DNA of 64,000 bases from Trichobilharzia regenti (GCA_944472135.2 OX235263.1:24481379-24545378); one strand, 5' to 3'. Positions 1 to 11,159 are shown, counted from the first letter of the stretch. Program-made: numbers and translations. The notes: a model not told the origin generated them from the letters alone.

Positions 1-610
1 TGTTTCGAGCACAGTTTATTGCTTAAAATCATATCGTTTTCACATGACGATTATCATCACATCATATCGAGTTATTAACACTGAATCATTGCATGTTTTG
101 TTTTTATCAACGAAGTAAAATTACTCTATAAATGGAATTAAATACTTTACCATAACATATAAATATATATAGTGCTCGAATTCTATTTTCATATATAACT
201 ATATATTAAGGCTGTCACTCAGGCACATAGAAATGCACTAAAATGATCTTGTTAACATAAACTTGTCATCTTAATTGATTGACATGTGTTATGTGCAAAA
301 AATGTGCACGTTTTCTATATTATTTTATTTTATTTTTAGGCTTCTCTGGCCTCAATTGACTGTAGACAGCCTACACAGGATTAGTGGAATAAAAAATATA
401 CATCTTTCTCTTTCCAATTTTACTTAGAAGAATTTAGAAGGTATAAAGACAATAATGAGTGAGTTGTGCTAGAAATAATCTACTACTACGACTGTGAGAC
501 GAAAAGAAAGTAGTTATTTGCTATAAGTTTGGAAGAAACTATGGCTATTCTCAGTTTTTTTGTATCTATTCAGTCAAAGGGCTTTAAGCCTCAACTTTGA
601 TGTTTCATTT
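1..610. other. no gene recognised; AT-rich
   Basis: This stretch is AT-rich with poly-T and poly-A runs and no exon-like open frame flanked by splice signals. Given the downstream exons it is probably intron of the KASH-domain gene, but that is inference from position only. Confidence 0.4.
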
Positions 611-780
611 GCAATAGTTTTAGTTTTTACGGGGTGGAGCCGGTAGCCTCACGCCTACCCCCTGCGCTTCCATCTTTACCGGGCTAAGCGAGGTTAAGGA
701 GGTCGTCTCGAGCCAGGGTTCGAACCTCAGACTGCGTGAAATGGGGTTGGTGAGTATTTTATTGCTACACCACCGATGCA
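611..780 (-). repeat. SINE, tRNA head with RTE-like body (family 1)
   Basis: Read on the minus strand, it opens with a degraded tRNA-like head (box B-like GGTTCGAACC in reverse at about 715-727). It continues into a C-rich body shared with the copies at 57869-58107 and 63882-64000. The body block 'GTAGCCTCACGCCTA' (+ strand) also occurs at the 5' end of the RTE element near 35960. Divergence suggests an old copy. Confidence 0.6.
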
Positions 781-868
781 CTATTCTCAATCCATCGTAA
801 TAGTAATTAGTTTGCTTATAACATAATAATATATTCTATTTGCTTGTCTTCTTACTATCCACTAATCC

Positions 869-1223
869 CGTAACGACAGAAGACAAGGACCAGGCAACAG
901 ATCGTTCATTGAGGAAATCAAGAGGTGTTTACAGAGATTTTTATCTACATTACTATTCGTTATCATTAGCACAGAAGCAATGTCTTCTGATTGTTTTTTT
1001 TCCTGCTGAAGGTTATTCTGTCATCTCTTTGTTGCCGTTTCTCAGACAGTCCGGTGATATATTTGTGAGTCGTATCTGCCCACGCTAAGTCTGCTGTGAT
1101 TGGTTGTCGAGTTCCTCAAGGTTAGGCTTTGTTATTGTTTTTTCTCATGACTCCGATTTCGGACGTAAACATTGACGTAAATTGGTGTCTACCAATTTTG
1201 GCTTGCAGACAGCTCCCGCCACA
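869..1223 (-). repeat. solo LTR, Ty3/Gypsy, older subfamily
   Basis: The + strand starts CGTAACGACAGAAGACAAGG and ends near CCCGCCACA. It is recognisably the LTR of the complete Gypsy element at 31254-35798, in the same orientation, but clearly divergent. It keeps the landmark blocks CAGGCAACAGATCGTT, CTGCTGTGATTGGTTGT and GACGTAAATTGGTGT. No internal sequence is attached, so it is probably a recombination remnant. The first base of the terminal TGT is mutated. Confidence 0.75.
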
Positions 1224-1748
1224 ACCTTAGCTCACTTTTTATCATTCCAAGTGGAATATTGAACCCCAAGCTTGGAAGTTTCAGCAGTGGTGTTTATGTT
1301 ATTTTGGTATGGGATTGTTGACTCCACGCCCAGTCTTTTCTTTTTTTCTCGAAGCCTGCTGTTGGCTAGTAAACTAGGTAATGAGGTCTATGACTGCGTC
1401 ATCTGGGGAAAACGAGCCGTGGACCACTTGCGTGGATGGAGGGCATTGTACCATTGAACTACTGATATACTTCTTAACTCACCTAATTGGTTTCCAAGTC
1501 TTTTCTCAGTGCTGTCTTGTATATTGATTACGTAGTCTTTTTTTCTGTATAGGCTGGTTAACTAGCATTTTCACGGTTAAACCCTCTTTATATAAACACT
1601 TACTAAATCTTCTTCTTGTAAGCTTATGATAAATAACTAGCTATTTAGGCGTCAGTTTTAGTGTTTATGCCTTCAGATGGGATATTCAATGTCGTTTCCT
1701 TAAACTACAGTCTTCATGTTCGCTCTTATTGCATTGATGCTGTGTATA
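1224..1748. other. no gene recognised
   Basis: No exon with splice signals, tRNA-like promoter or recognisable retroelement domain could be supported here. It probably belongs to intron or decayed repeat. Confidence 0.35.
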
Positions 1749-2055
1749 TGTGGTGAGAGCAGGCTGCTAGCCAATTGGTAGACATTAATCTACGTCAATG
1801 TCTAGGTCACTTATACTGACCGTGAGAAAATATGAACAAGGCTGATTCAACAACTAACCACAGCAGACTTAACGTGGGCAAATATGATTCACAGATAGAT
1901 GGCTCCACTTTCCGAGGTTACCCGAAACAACCAATCAGAACACTGTGTTTGTCTGCTTGAATAAGCTATAATAATGTACATGAAATATATATAAATACGT
2001 GTCGATTTCCATAATAAAACGACCTGTTGCCTGGCCCTTATATTCTGTTGTTACA
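1749..2055 (+). repeat. solo LTR, Ty3/Gypsy, younger subfamily
   Basis: It starts TGTGGTGAGAGCAGGCTGCT and ends CTGTTGTTACA, the exact termini of the LTRs of the complete Gypsy element. It is flanked on both sides by TATA, a 4-bp target duplication like the CCAG of the complete element. At 307 bp it is shorter than the 352-bp LTR because it lacks part of the repeated AACAACCAATCA block. No internal region is present. Confidence 0.85.
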
Positions 2056-2068
2056 TATATTGTATTTT

Positions 2069-2143
2069 GCGTCGATGGTTCAGTGGTGTAATGCTCGTCA
2101 ACTACCCACCTATTTTGGGGTTCGATTCCCGACTGGCGACTCA
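2069..2143 (+). repeat. tRNA-like SINE head
   Basis: The sequence has a good box A (TGGTTCAGTGGT, about 2076-2087) and box B (GGTTCGATTCC, about 2119-2129), and about 70 nt between pairing ends GTCGATG and TGGCGAC. It resembles a tRNA but lacks a clean anticodon arm. Related heads recur at 27040-27200 and 37178-37260. I read it as a SINE promoter rather than a tRNA gene. It begins 14 bp after the solo LTR. Confidence 0.55.
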
Positions 2144-2347
2144 CTCCTTCTGATTGTGTGTATGTTGAGCAGAAGAAAGCACAGAACTCAAGATTATTAT
2201 CGAGTTGTCTTTTTTTTAATCTTAATTTCTCGTGATAATCACTTTCTTTCAACACATTTTCCTTTGTGGCATTTTATCTTTTCAAAACTCACCCTGTCAT
2301 ATTTCAATTCCCCCTGCCCCCCCCCCGCTTTTTTTTCCTAATTTTAG

Positions 2348-2808
2348 ATGATCATCGGTATTCATTTATTGAAGATTTGACAAGAAATACAAGTAATAAT
2401 TCGAAAAGTGATCATCTTCATCACCATAATAATAATAATAACAATAGTGTTGATATCCATTGTCAACAATCACAGAATCCATCATCTTATCAATTAATGA
2501 TTTCTGAAGCAATGAAATTAAAATGCCAATGGGGAAAATTTCTATCTAAAGTTCATGGCATACATCATCAATCCAATCAATATGAAATATGGGAGAAACA
2601 GTTATGCCTATTACAAATACGTATGCATGAATTAAGTCGACTTACACGTGAAATTGGATTATCAATGTATATCAACAAAGATGGTTGTCATCATGACAAT
2701 GATGATGATGATGGCAGTGACAAGACTGTAGATGATGCGAACAATTATAACACTTCTAAGTTATTGAATAATGCAAAACAAATGGATCGAATCAGTTGTG
2801 GTTTTAAA
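2348..2808 (+). CDS. KASH-domain (nesprin-like) gene, internal exon a
   Basis: This is the most upstream exon I can support. A long pyrimidine tract ends in TAG at 2345-2347, and a GTGAGT donor follows at 2809. The exon begins at codon position 2, so at least one exon lies upstream, and it ends in phase 0. It encodes about 153 residues: an Asn/His-rich linker, then a helical segment (MISEAMKLKCQWGKFLSKVH and following, with LCLLQIRMHELSRLTREI) of the spectrin-repeat-like kind seen in nesprins, then an Asp-rich tail. Homology to spectrin repeats is inferred from heptad-like spacing and Trp residues, not shown by alignment. The phase joins exactly to the exon at 11160. Asn, His and Asp runs are encoded by AAT, CAT and GAT repeats, as is common in low-complexity regions of AT-rich genomes. 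Confidence 0.7.
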
Positions 2809-3048
2809 GTGAGTTGTGCTCAATTATTACTTTTAATCTGTATAATATGTGTAGCATAGAAGTTGAATTCTTGATTGGATTTAATGGATCATTAAAAATA
2901 AGTCGTGATCAGTGGGAGCGGGTGTTGTGAAGATGCTGGCTAGCGGTGGCGCTAAAAATCGCAAATTGATTCACAGAAGTTTGAATTTATAGGCCACTGG
3001 ATACCATCTTAGTGACTGAATGGTCAACAAGCTCACCTCAACGAGCCT

Positions 3049-3402
3049 TGTAACGACAGAAGACAAAGGCCAGGCGACAGATCGTTTATTGAGAAAATCA
3101 ACTGATATTTATTGATTTTTATGTACATTATTATTCATAATTATGAATAGAGAAACAGCGTCTTTTGATTGGTTGTTTTTTCGCCAAAGGTTTATTCTGT
3201 ACTGCTTGTGAGCGTTTCTTAGGAAGTTAAGTCTTATATCTGAGAATCGTATTTGCCTACGTTATGTCTGCTACGATTTGTTGGTGAGTTCCTGAAGGTT
3301 AGGCTTTGTTATTGATTTTTTTTCTCATGACCATGATTCGGGACGTAAACACTGACGTAAATTGTTGTTTAGAATTTCGGCTTACCACCAACTCTCATCA
3401 CA
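3049..3402 (-). repeat. solo LTR, Ty3/Gypsy, older subfamily
   Basis: The + strand begins TGTAACGACAGAAGACAAAG and ends CTCTCATCACA. It resembles the copy at 869-1223 more than the complete element, sharing CCTGAAGGTTAGGCTTTG-type sequence absent from the younger LTRs. It lies about 240 bp past the donor of exon a, in the intron. Confidence 0.75.
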
Positions 3403-3454
3403 ACCTGAAGGTCTTAGGTCCCATCGCTATCTGTGGGGTCATGAATGAGTAGTG

Positions 3455-3590
3455 GTGAAAACGAAAGAGTTCCAAACTAGGGTGAAACAGCTATCCAGTA
3501 CTCGTGGCTAGGGCTAAATGGTTCTCTCATTGATATCAAACACTTCCGTGATCAAGCGCTTGTGAAACCAACCAAATTCCTACAAACGAA
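3455..3590 (+). repeat. hammerhead-SINE fragment, decayed
   Basis: It retains AGTTCCAAACTAGGGTGAAA, then CAGCTATCCAGTACTC and TGGTTCTCTCATTGATATCA, which are the ribozyme-proximal and body parts of the Smα-like SINE. The tRNA-derived head is missing or unrecognisable. Confidence 0.55.
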
Positions 3591-3985
3591 GACAGAGACT
3601 TGGCGCGTGTGTCAAGAAAGGCAGGCTGCAGATTTTCATCAACAACAACTGCCTTCTCTGGCTCCATACTAAAGAATAGACGACCAGTCAGAAACGATAA
3701 GCAACCGGCGGGGAATCTGGAAACGAATCAACAGGGAATCTATTGCCTAGAAAATATTCCTACGAAAATAGGAACAGATCAGGAAGATACTGAGAAGGTT
3801 GTTGAGTAGGACGTCCAATGCGAAATGACGAGATGGGTATTTGTCCCAAGGGTGGTATGGAATAAATCGTGTGAGAAGAAGATAACAGCTTATGGGCAAT
3901 CATCTAGCCAGCTGAAAACAGGACTGAAGAGAATAAGAAGAAATGGAATGGAAGCCGTTTATTCCACTGGGAACCTTGATTGAAT
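3590..3985 (+). repeat. RTE-like non-LTR element, 3' relic
   Basis: Broken frames include a piece resembling the C-terminal RTE segment (…AFSGSILKNRRPVRN…). The end, CCACTGGGAACCTTGATTG, resembles the 3' terminus of the other RTE-like copies (TTCCTAGTGGAACATAGG in reverse). No catalytic motif survives. Confidence 0.45.
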
Positions 3986-4017
3986 AATAAAAATGACACC
4001 TTTCAAATATTCGTTTT

Positions 4018-4300
4018 TTGTAGGGATTTTTCTTGTTTGATTGGTTGAAGGATTTCATCATGAACTGATATCAGTTAGAGAACCATTGGAAAACCCACCA
4101 GGGAGTACTGGACAGCTGTTTCGTCAGAATAGTTTGGGACTGTTCATCAGCACGCACCCACCCCGCCAGGGCTCCAACCCAGGAACTTCTGGTTACGAGG
4201 AGAGCTCATAGACCACTAAGCCACCACAGGGACCCGATCCAATGGCCAGTCAGTCCATAAATTCTAACTTGTGCCTATTCATGACATAGCGTGACCACTT
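4018..4300 (-). repeat. hammerhead-SINE (Smα-like)
   Basis: On the minus strand the order is a leader (AGAATTTATGGACTGACTGG), a tRNA-like head with box B in reverse at about 4173-4184, the ribozyme-type block (CTGATGAACAGTCCCAAACT, then GACGAAACAGCTGTCC), and a body ending in CAACCAATCAAACAAG. A second, partial copy faces it at 4345-4460. Confidence 0.75.
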
Positions 4301-4344
4301 CGCAATGTCTTCTTTGATGAGTTAGTTACTACCTCACCTTCAAC

Positions 4345-4460
4345 CTGCTGGGTACTACTGAAGACTTTCAAGCACTGGGATGAAATAGCTCTCCAGTACT
4401 CCCTGGTGGGTTTTCCAATGATTCTCTGCATAAACTGATGTCAGCTCATGTTGAAATCCT
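4345..4460 (+). repeat. hammerhead-SINE, partial
   Basis: It contains CTGAAGACTTTCAAGCACTG, GGATGAAATAGCTCTCCAGT and the body up to GTTGAAATCCTTCAATCAAT. It starts inside the ribozyme-type segment and lacks the tRNA head. With the upstream minus-strand copy it forms a head-to-head pair. Confidence 0.65.
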
Positions 4461-4623
4461 TCAATCAATAACATCTTTGCTGAAAGACTTGAAGGCAATG
4501 TCAAGAGAAACTGTCATTCATTGATTTGAACATTCTTATGTTGATCTTCATGATCAAGAATGATGATGAATTCTATAGTATCATAAATGACATAAAAGGA
4601 CATTACCAAGCCTAGTGATGATG

Positions 4624-4655
<32 letters not shown>
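4624..4655. repeat. (TA)n microsatellite
   Basis: A run of about 16 TA units. A similar tract occurs near 8632. Confidence 0.9.
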
Positions 4656-4658
<3 letters not shown>

Positions 4659-4734
4659 CGATCAAGTCCTAAAGTTTGATTGATGAGTATTCTTTTTTTC
4701 TGATCTCATTTTATTTTATTTTTTTATTTGTTTA

Positions 4735-4870
4735 TTTAATAATGATAATGATTTACTTTATTCTAAAAACAGTACTTGTGATACAGAATGGAATTTTCAG
4801 CATTGATCTCAATATTGCATCTAATTTCCTCAAATTATAAATAAAATTAATCACACAGAAAATCTTCCAC
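4735..4870. repeat. unnamed dispersed repeat, copy 1
   Basis: The stretch with AAACAGTACTTGTGATACAG, GGAATTTTCAGCATTGATCT and GCATCTAATTTCCTCAAA recurs in the same orientation at 22915-23050. It carries no coding frame. The family is not recognised. Confidence 0.5.
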
Positions 4871-5279
4871 ATTTACAAAATAGGGCTAATGTCAGAAACA
4901 TGCAAAATATAAAATGGAAATAATAATAATAATGATAACAGCTAAGGTAATAATAATAAGAATACAAGTGAAAAATTCCGTAGGCTCGTTTCACACAGTA
5001 TTGTCAATGCGGTATATATATATATAATATATAATTTTCTCTTTACACGATACATGGTGAGGGGAAAAACAAAGATTACAGCAGTCATAGAGATAAGTTG
5101 GTGTTTGCAATTATTAAAGTAAAACAAAGAAGCAACAGGACCATGAATATAATAGAAATAATAAAAGTAAAACTTGAAGGTATATAAGGATGGATGGACG
5201 GAAATTGTTTATTTACTAGATGAAAAAAGGTTAGTTAATTGTTGCCTGACACTATTTTCATCACATAAAATACGTGACA

Positions 5280-5530
5280 AGTATGGTATCATAGAATTTT
5301 TATACTTAGACGTGAGAATTCACTTCTTGCTCTACCTGGGAAGATGCAAGGTGAAAGCTGAGGGTAAAGTGGATGCTTCAAGTCAGACAAAATCCCTTTA
5401 GCAAATTTGTTGCACGAAGTCAAATGCCTATCGACAGCGATGTTAACTATGTGGTCCACTGGGACACCACTCACCCTACTGACAGTTTTCAGCATTCTAC
5501 GAATTGTGACATATTCCTTTTTAAGCAAAA
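5280..5530 (-). pseudogene. possible non-LTR reverse transcriptase C-terminal relic
   Basis: The minus strand has a 79-residue open frame with DHIVNIAVDRHLTSCNKFAK followed by LSDLKHPLYPQL and a GRARSEF segment. This spacing resembles the C-terminal tail after the reverse transcriptase in some non-LTR elements, where a 'HPL' block precedes a Gly-Arg-rich stretch. No catalytic residue is included, so the assignment is weak. Confidence 0.35.
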
Positions 5531-6224
5531 CAGGAAAGAATAAGGGTGAACAATAAAGAAGAATAGGTAAGATGCAAGAGTTTATGAACTAACTGTAAGA
5601 GGAGGGGTTGAGTTATACCCGAGTGCCTTCCTTAACTTCTTAATGTAAAATGTGAGGCGGAATATTTTACTGGAGATCGCTAAGACATGGGAAGACCAGG
5701 AGAGATCAGAAGAGAGAATAAATCCAAGTTACTTAATTTCTGATTTGATTTTAATCTGTGAAACACAGAACAAAATGAAATAAATAAAAAAAAGAAATGG
5801 CAAAATTTAACTTCACTCAACAACAACAAAAATAATGATAACTGCTCATCTGTGTGAGTATTGTACATTGAATGCATGCATATATGCGTGTTTGTATGTA
5901 TCTTTAGTGATTTATTATGTATAAAAGTTTAATAAATCAAAATAAGCACATTGAATATATATCTGTGTATAAGTGTTTACCTTCAGATAGTGGCCTTCTT
6001 TTTTGGTGTCTTCGCCTTCACCTCTATGATTTATAGATGGTGTTTATGGCGCTAGTTTTTACTCAATAGATTAAATAAACTCAAATTTAAACAAATAATT
6101 AATTCAAGTTGTCGAACAATAAGCATTCCAATAGACTGGGTTTAGTGTACATAGAATATTGTTTTTGATACTGTCTTCTTCATTAGGTTTTTCAGTTATA
6201 TATATGATCATAATAGCTAAAGAA
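5531..6224. other. no gene recognised; AT-rich intronic sequence
   Basis: Short A/T runs and CAACAACAACA-type simple sequence only. Nothing with splice signals or repeat landmarks could be supported. Confidence 0.35.
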
Positions 6225-7305
6225 TTATTCAGGTATTGGTTTCTAGGGATTTGATTCGATTGGTTACAGGATTTCATTATGAGGTGACATTGGTTAGAGA
6301 ACCTTTCGAAAACCTGTGAGTACTGAAGAGTCCCAGGCACTGGGACGAAACAGCCCCTTGAGTACTCCATGGTGGGTTTTCCAATGGTTCTCTAACTGAT
6401 GCAAGCTCATGATGAAGTCCTGTAACCAATCAAATCAAATCCCTACAAACCAACACTTGAATATCAATGAGATGCTGACTTGCAATGGCCCCTATTCAGG
6501 TAGATTCTAATGGGAAGTCATGACCAGTAGGGTGCGGCAGGTCAGGTGTGAGGACAAATACTCACCACCCGATGACATTGGCTAGTGATCGTGCTATGTC
6601 GTCAATTGGCGGAAGTTGGAGTTCATGGACTGGCTGGCCGTTGGATCAGGTCTCAGGGGCTTAATGGTCTGTGAGCTAGCTCAACTTGTAACCAGAAGGT
6701 ATTGGGTTGGAACCCTGGCGATGGGTGCGTGCTGATGAAGAGTCCCAAACTATTCTGACGAAACAGGTGTCCAGTACTCCCTGGTGGGTTTTCCAATAGT
6801 TCTCTAACTGATATCAGCTCATGATGAAATCCTGCAACTAATAAAGAATTTCATCATGAGCTGACATTAATTAGGGAACCATCGGAAAACCTTGGAGTAC
6901 TAGACAGCTGCTTCGTCCTAGTTTGGGACTCTTCAGATGTACGCACCCACCGACAAGGTTCGAACCCAGGACCTTCTGGTTACAAGGCGAGCTCGTATAC
7001 CAATAAACCATTGGGACCCGATCCAATGGCCTACGAATTCTAACTCCTACCAGTTCACAACATAGCGCATAGTTAGAATTCATGGGCCATTGGATCGGGT
7101 CCCGGTGGCTTAATGGTATACGAGGTCGCCTTGTAACAAGAAAGTCCTAGGTTCGAATCACGATGGGTGCGTACTTCTGAAGAGTCCCAAACTAGGACGA
7201 AACAGCTGTCCAGTACTCCCAGGTTTTCCAATGGTTCTCTAACTAATGTCAGATCATGATGAAATCCTGAAACCAATCAAATCCCTACAAACCAACACTT
7301 GAATA
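6225..7305. repeat. cluster of hammerhead-SINEs in alternating orientation
   Basis: Five copies or part-copies lie end to end: 6225-6320 (minus, 3' part), 6305-6450 (plus, from the ribozyme-type block onward), 6480-6845 (plus, full), 6845-7075 (minus) and 7075-7305 (plus). The full plus copies show box A in GGCTTAATGGT and box B in GGTTCGAATCAC or its variant. Then come CTGATGAAGAGTCCCAAACT (or the CTGAAGAGTCCC variant), GACGAAACAGCTGTCC, and a body ending AAATCCCTACAAACCAACAC. Adjacent copies in opposite orientation give strong potential for long hairpins. Confidence 0.8.
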
Positions 7306-8141
7306 ATAAATTATTATTATTATTCAGAACATTAATGTTTGATAAACTATTGAATCTGTTCATCTGAATAGATGACAGTCCAGAAAATATCTCTTATTGA
7401 TAATATACATAACAATGCAATATTAAACTGTATACAAGATAAATTAAGCAAAGTAATACAGAATTTTGGTGAATTTATAGGTTTTACGGAAATCCAGGTT
7501 AGCAATAGTGACTGAACCTGTTTCTTTTACACACACACACACGTAGAGCTCATACTGTTTCAAGAGAATTGCGATGACCCCTGATGTTTGCAGTGTTCAA
7601 TATCTAGAGGCTTTATTCGATATTTGATAGATTATAGAAAAAGACTTCTGGCATTTTGACATGTTTGGACTAGGTGATCTAATTTATAGAACTTTTAACA
7701 GTTTTTTTTAACTGCACTTTTATATTTAGCCAAAATACTGGTAGGTGATGTCCTCGAGTAGGAGAAATTAAGCTCCTAGAATAACAAACGGTCAATATAA
7801 GTAACTCCAAGGGAGTAGTTGAATTTACAGATGCAAATAACAGGTGGTTGGACCATAGGTTGATACTTCGTCTTTCACTTGAGGAATCACAACCAGTTGT
7901 GTGGAATTAATTCACAGGGGGAATTAAAGACATTAACACCAAAGATAAAAGCAGGTTATCCACTGTGGATGCAATATCCACAAAACAACTGGAGCTTTGT
8001 GTGTGTGCAAAATAAGCAGAACAGGTCCAGCTAACCACTCTCGCTAACCTGGCCAACTGTAGAACGTATAAAAAATTCATAAATTCTCTGTTATTATCCT
8101 TCTTAATTTGTCTGATATTTAGTTTATTATTACATGTATAT
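7306..8141. other. no gene recognised
   Basis: Intronic AT-rich sequence with a short (CA)n tract near 7530. No exon or named repeat could be supported. Confidence 0.35.
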
Positions 8142-8447
8142 TGTGGTGAGAGCAGGCTGCTAGCTAATTGGTAGACATTAATCTACGTCAATGTCTAGGT
8201 CACTAATATTGGCCGTGAGAAAATATGAACAAGGCTGATTCAACAACTAATCACAGCAGACTTAACGTGGGCACATAAGATTCTCAGATATATGGCGTAA
8301 CTTTCCGAGAAACCAGAAACAACCAATCAGAACACTGTGTCTGTCTGCTTGAATAAGCCATAATAATGTACATGAAATATATATAAATACGTGCTGATTT
8401 CCGCAATAAAACCATCTGTTGCCTAGCCCTTGTCTTCTGTTGTTACA
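8142..8447 (+). repeat. solo LTR, Ty3/Gypsy, younger subfamily
   Basis: It starts TGTGGTGAGAGCAGGCTGCT, ends TCTGTTGTTACA, and is flanked by ATAT on both sides as a 4-bp target duplication. It is a close relative of the copy at 1749-2055, 306 bp against 307 bp, with matching internal blocks. Confidence 0.85.
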
Positions 8448-8514
8448 ATATATCTTTAAATATTCCCATTTATAATATTAGATCAAGACATATAAGCGAA
8501 CAATATTGTTTTGA

Positions 8515-8727
8515 GTTAGATCTTCTTCAAGATTTACTCTAATTTACATATGTTTATATATAAAAATTTGTAACCAATGATGGTGATTTTGTGGATCAAA
8601 TAACAATAATAATAATAATGTGGTAAATGTTATATATATATATATATATATATATCATTGGTTAAAAATTTTTATATATAAACCTATGTAAATTAGAGTA
8701 AAGCCTGAAGAAGATCTAATTGAAAAC
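8515..8727. repeat. inverted repeat around a (TA)n core
   Basis: The left arm (AGATCTTCTTCAAGATTTAC…ACCAATGATGG) and right arm (CATTGGTTAAAAATTT…GCCTGAAGAAGATCTAAT) are about 65 bp each and near-complementary. They enclose about 80 bp containing AAT repeats and a (TA)n run. It could be a foldback element or a PLE end. Confidence 0.6.
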
Positions 8728-8799
8728 ATTTATATATGTCCAAACCTCAAGTTCACTTTCACCGGTTTGAAAAAATTTGGGCATTGGGTATATGATATT

Positions 8800-10156
8800 C
8801 ATTATATAATAAAGTTTTTTTTTGTATTTCCCAATGAATGAAAAACAAAACGATACTGTCGTTTTTACTGACGTTTCACCATTTAATGCTAATAGCTTTA
8901 TCAAAGTATTATTAAACTAGAATTTACAAAATCTCAGCATATATATAACAAAGAGTTAAGGGGTGAGAAAATAGACTTAGGTCAAGCTAAAGCGACATAT
9001 TGAAAGTCAAAATAACAATGAACCAATAGCAAAGGTAATAGTACGTCTGGCATGGTATCAAAACAAAGTTTACTAACTTGATCACCGTTCGTCAGTATGG
9101 GGTCATTATTCGTTGTCAAACTGGCCAGTTGGTAAAGATAATAAAACCAAGTGTAGATTGTTGTATTTGATAAGTGTGTAAAATTATAAACCAGCATGTG
9201 TTTATATAATGATATTGCTTATCACATTCATGTTGATTTTGTCACTTCATGGGGGAGGGAGGTGCTGTAAACAGGTCACATTCTGTTTTAGTTCAAAATT
9301 CCTTTACAGACAATTTAGATTCCACTTGATATGAAGTGCTTCTGATGATACTAGACGTTCTTTGTGATTTGTGAAATGCTTTTCCTGGATTATTTCAATA
9401 TTGTCAAAATCAATTTTGTGGCCTGATTCTATAGCGTGTAGACAAGCTGTGTCTGACCGATGATTTTTCAAGCTTTTCTGGTTCAACTGGATTTCTCAGA
9501 GGTTGAATCGATGCTCTACGGTGTTCATTTCTTCTGCTTCCCTTAATTTCTGGCGATGTTTGTCCTATATATGTCGCATCACATTCCAAGCATGCACTTT
9601 ATTTTATAGACACAATCAGATGGAGAATCTTTAGGGATTTGATCTTTTATATGGACAAGGTTGATTTGTAGTGTGCGTGTCTGATGTTTCGAAGAAATCT
9701 CTGTTGTTGAGCTTATCGAGTACTCTTCTGATATTGTCTGACGGCTCTGCTGTATATGGAATGACAACTGTTGAGACTCATGTTTTCGGAATACGTTTCG
9801 TCCATTTATTTAATGTCAGTGATGATTTTGTTGATGAAGTTCCTTGGGTAGTTGTTTTGCTTGAAAGTTTCAGTAATGCTTGATATTTCTTCTTCTTCTT
9901 TTTCTTTGTCATCCGTTATCAGAGAGTGTGCTCGTCTAAGAAGACTTGAAACAACTGATACCATTACGCTGATGGGATGTGATGATCCGAAGTCTACTTT
10001 CTCAGCTCTTAACTCTTTGTTATATTTTGTAAATTCTGGTTTAATAATACTTTGATAAAGCTACTAGTGGTATTAAACAGCGAAACGTCAGTAAAAGCAA
10101 CATCCTTTTGTTTTGTTTTTCATTCATTGGGAAATACAAAAACCTTTATTATAATG
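8800..10156 (-). mobile_element. Penelope-like element remnant with inverted arms
   Basis: The arms at about 8803-8965 and 10003-10155 are inverted copies of each other, sharing TATTTCCCAATGAATGAAAA, ACTGACGTTTC and CTTTATCAAAGTATTATTAA. Between them the minus strand encodes pieces of a PLE C-terminus: a fragment at 9767-9579 and the GIY-YIG-side piece at 9486-9304 with ESGHKIDFDNIEIIQEK. PLEs are known to carry terminal repeats that can be inverted. The coding part is fragmented and presumably dead. A second copy of this family is at 60900-61430. Confidence 0.7.
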
Positions 10157-10159
10157 GAT

Positions 10160-11075
10160 ATATGAACTCGAGTCGTTCGACTCGAGTTTTGTCCAAGAGG
10201 GTGCAAGAACACTATCCTGCATGGCTACGAAAAGGTGGAAGTGGAGCAATAAGAAGCGCGATCATTGAACATCTGGTCGATAATGATCATCCTATCTCCA
10301 TAGTCATTTACAAGGCAAAGAGTAATTTACCCAAATCCCTACGTACCCGACTCATCTGTATTGCTGAAGCCATCTTTGGCTATCGAAACAGAACAGCCAG
10401 ATCTCTGTGTACAGAAAAAAGTTCGTTCAACCCCTCCAACTTTCATGGTCATAATCCCTCTATGCTAAAGCATGGTAATTCCCAATCATATTTTAGCTCC
10501 ACCAATTTTTCATTTTTCATTTTGTCTATTCAATTTGTATACTCTTCCTTATTACGTCAATTGTTATTATTTCTACTCTCACTTTGGACTGTCTCCGGTA
10601 TTATTTCACTTGTTCCACTTCTCAGTCTAAATCAATTCTTCTTTGCAACGTTAAATTCTATGCTAGCATTAATGTTCAATAACCTGAAGGACAAGATCCG
10701 GTTGTTGACCAACTCTATGTGTGTTATCAAATTTCACATAATATTACGTAATGTTTTTATGTTATTCGATTTGTCTACTAATCTTATAATTGCACATCCT
10801 TTTTCAAGTTCTGTCCATCCTATGAATTATTCTATATATGACATTAATTTGCTTTGCCACTTGACATTTAACTATGATTACAATCACAAACATTTTAGTT
10901 TTTTTAATTGCATTTCATACTACTATTATTTTATGCATTCACACCTACAATTCAATTCCCTCACCGGATATAACTTCTTAAAAAGAACCATACATATATA
11001 CGACTGTACAGCTTGATAATAAATTCGTTGTTGAAAAGAGTCTCTTCGCTGAATCACTTGTTTTGATTTTCTAAA
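10160..11075 (+). mobile_element. Penelope-like element, C-terminal relic (second PLE family)
   Basis: An open frame includes RSTRVLSKRVQEHYPAWLRK, then GAIRSAIIEHLVDNDHPISI and LRTRLICIAEAIFGYRN. This is the GIY-YIG side of the same PLE family as 55156-56530, which reads RSTRTLSKRIQEH there. The reverse transcriptase part is absent. The 3' end (CGACTGTACAGCTTG…GAGTCTCTTCGCTGAATCAC) matches the right terminus of the 55156 element. It ends about 85 bp before the acceptor of exon b. Confidence 0.7.
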
Positions 11076-11159
11076 TGTGTTATAATGGCAATTTTCCATG
11101 AGCATATTTTAATCTCTCTTTTTATCGTCTTTATTTTTTTTCTTTTTTTACTTTCTCAG

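Noticed and set aside
2069..2143. True tRNA gene
   Set aside because: Box A and B are present but the anticodon arm is not a clean stem, a related sequence recurs in the window, and it lies beside an LTR. A SINE head is more likely.
1935..2255. Minus-strand frame of 106 codons
   Set aside because: It overlaps a solo LTR and a SINE head with no domain.
6225..7305. CRISPR-like array
   Set aside because: The repeats are SINEs of variable length and orientation in a eukaryotic intron.
10168..10187. 20-nt palindrome CTCGAGTCG/CGACTCGAG as a regulatory site
   Set aside because: It falls within PLE coding sequence where the other copy at 55796 reads differently, so it arose by mutation.
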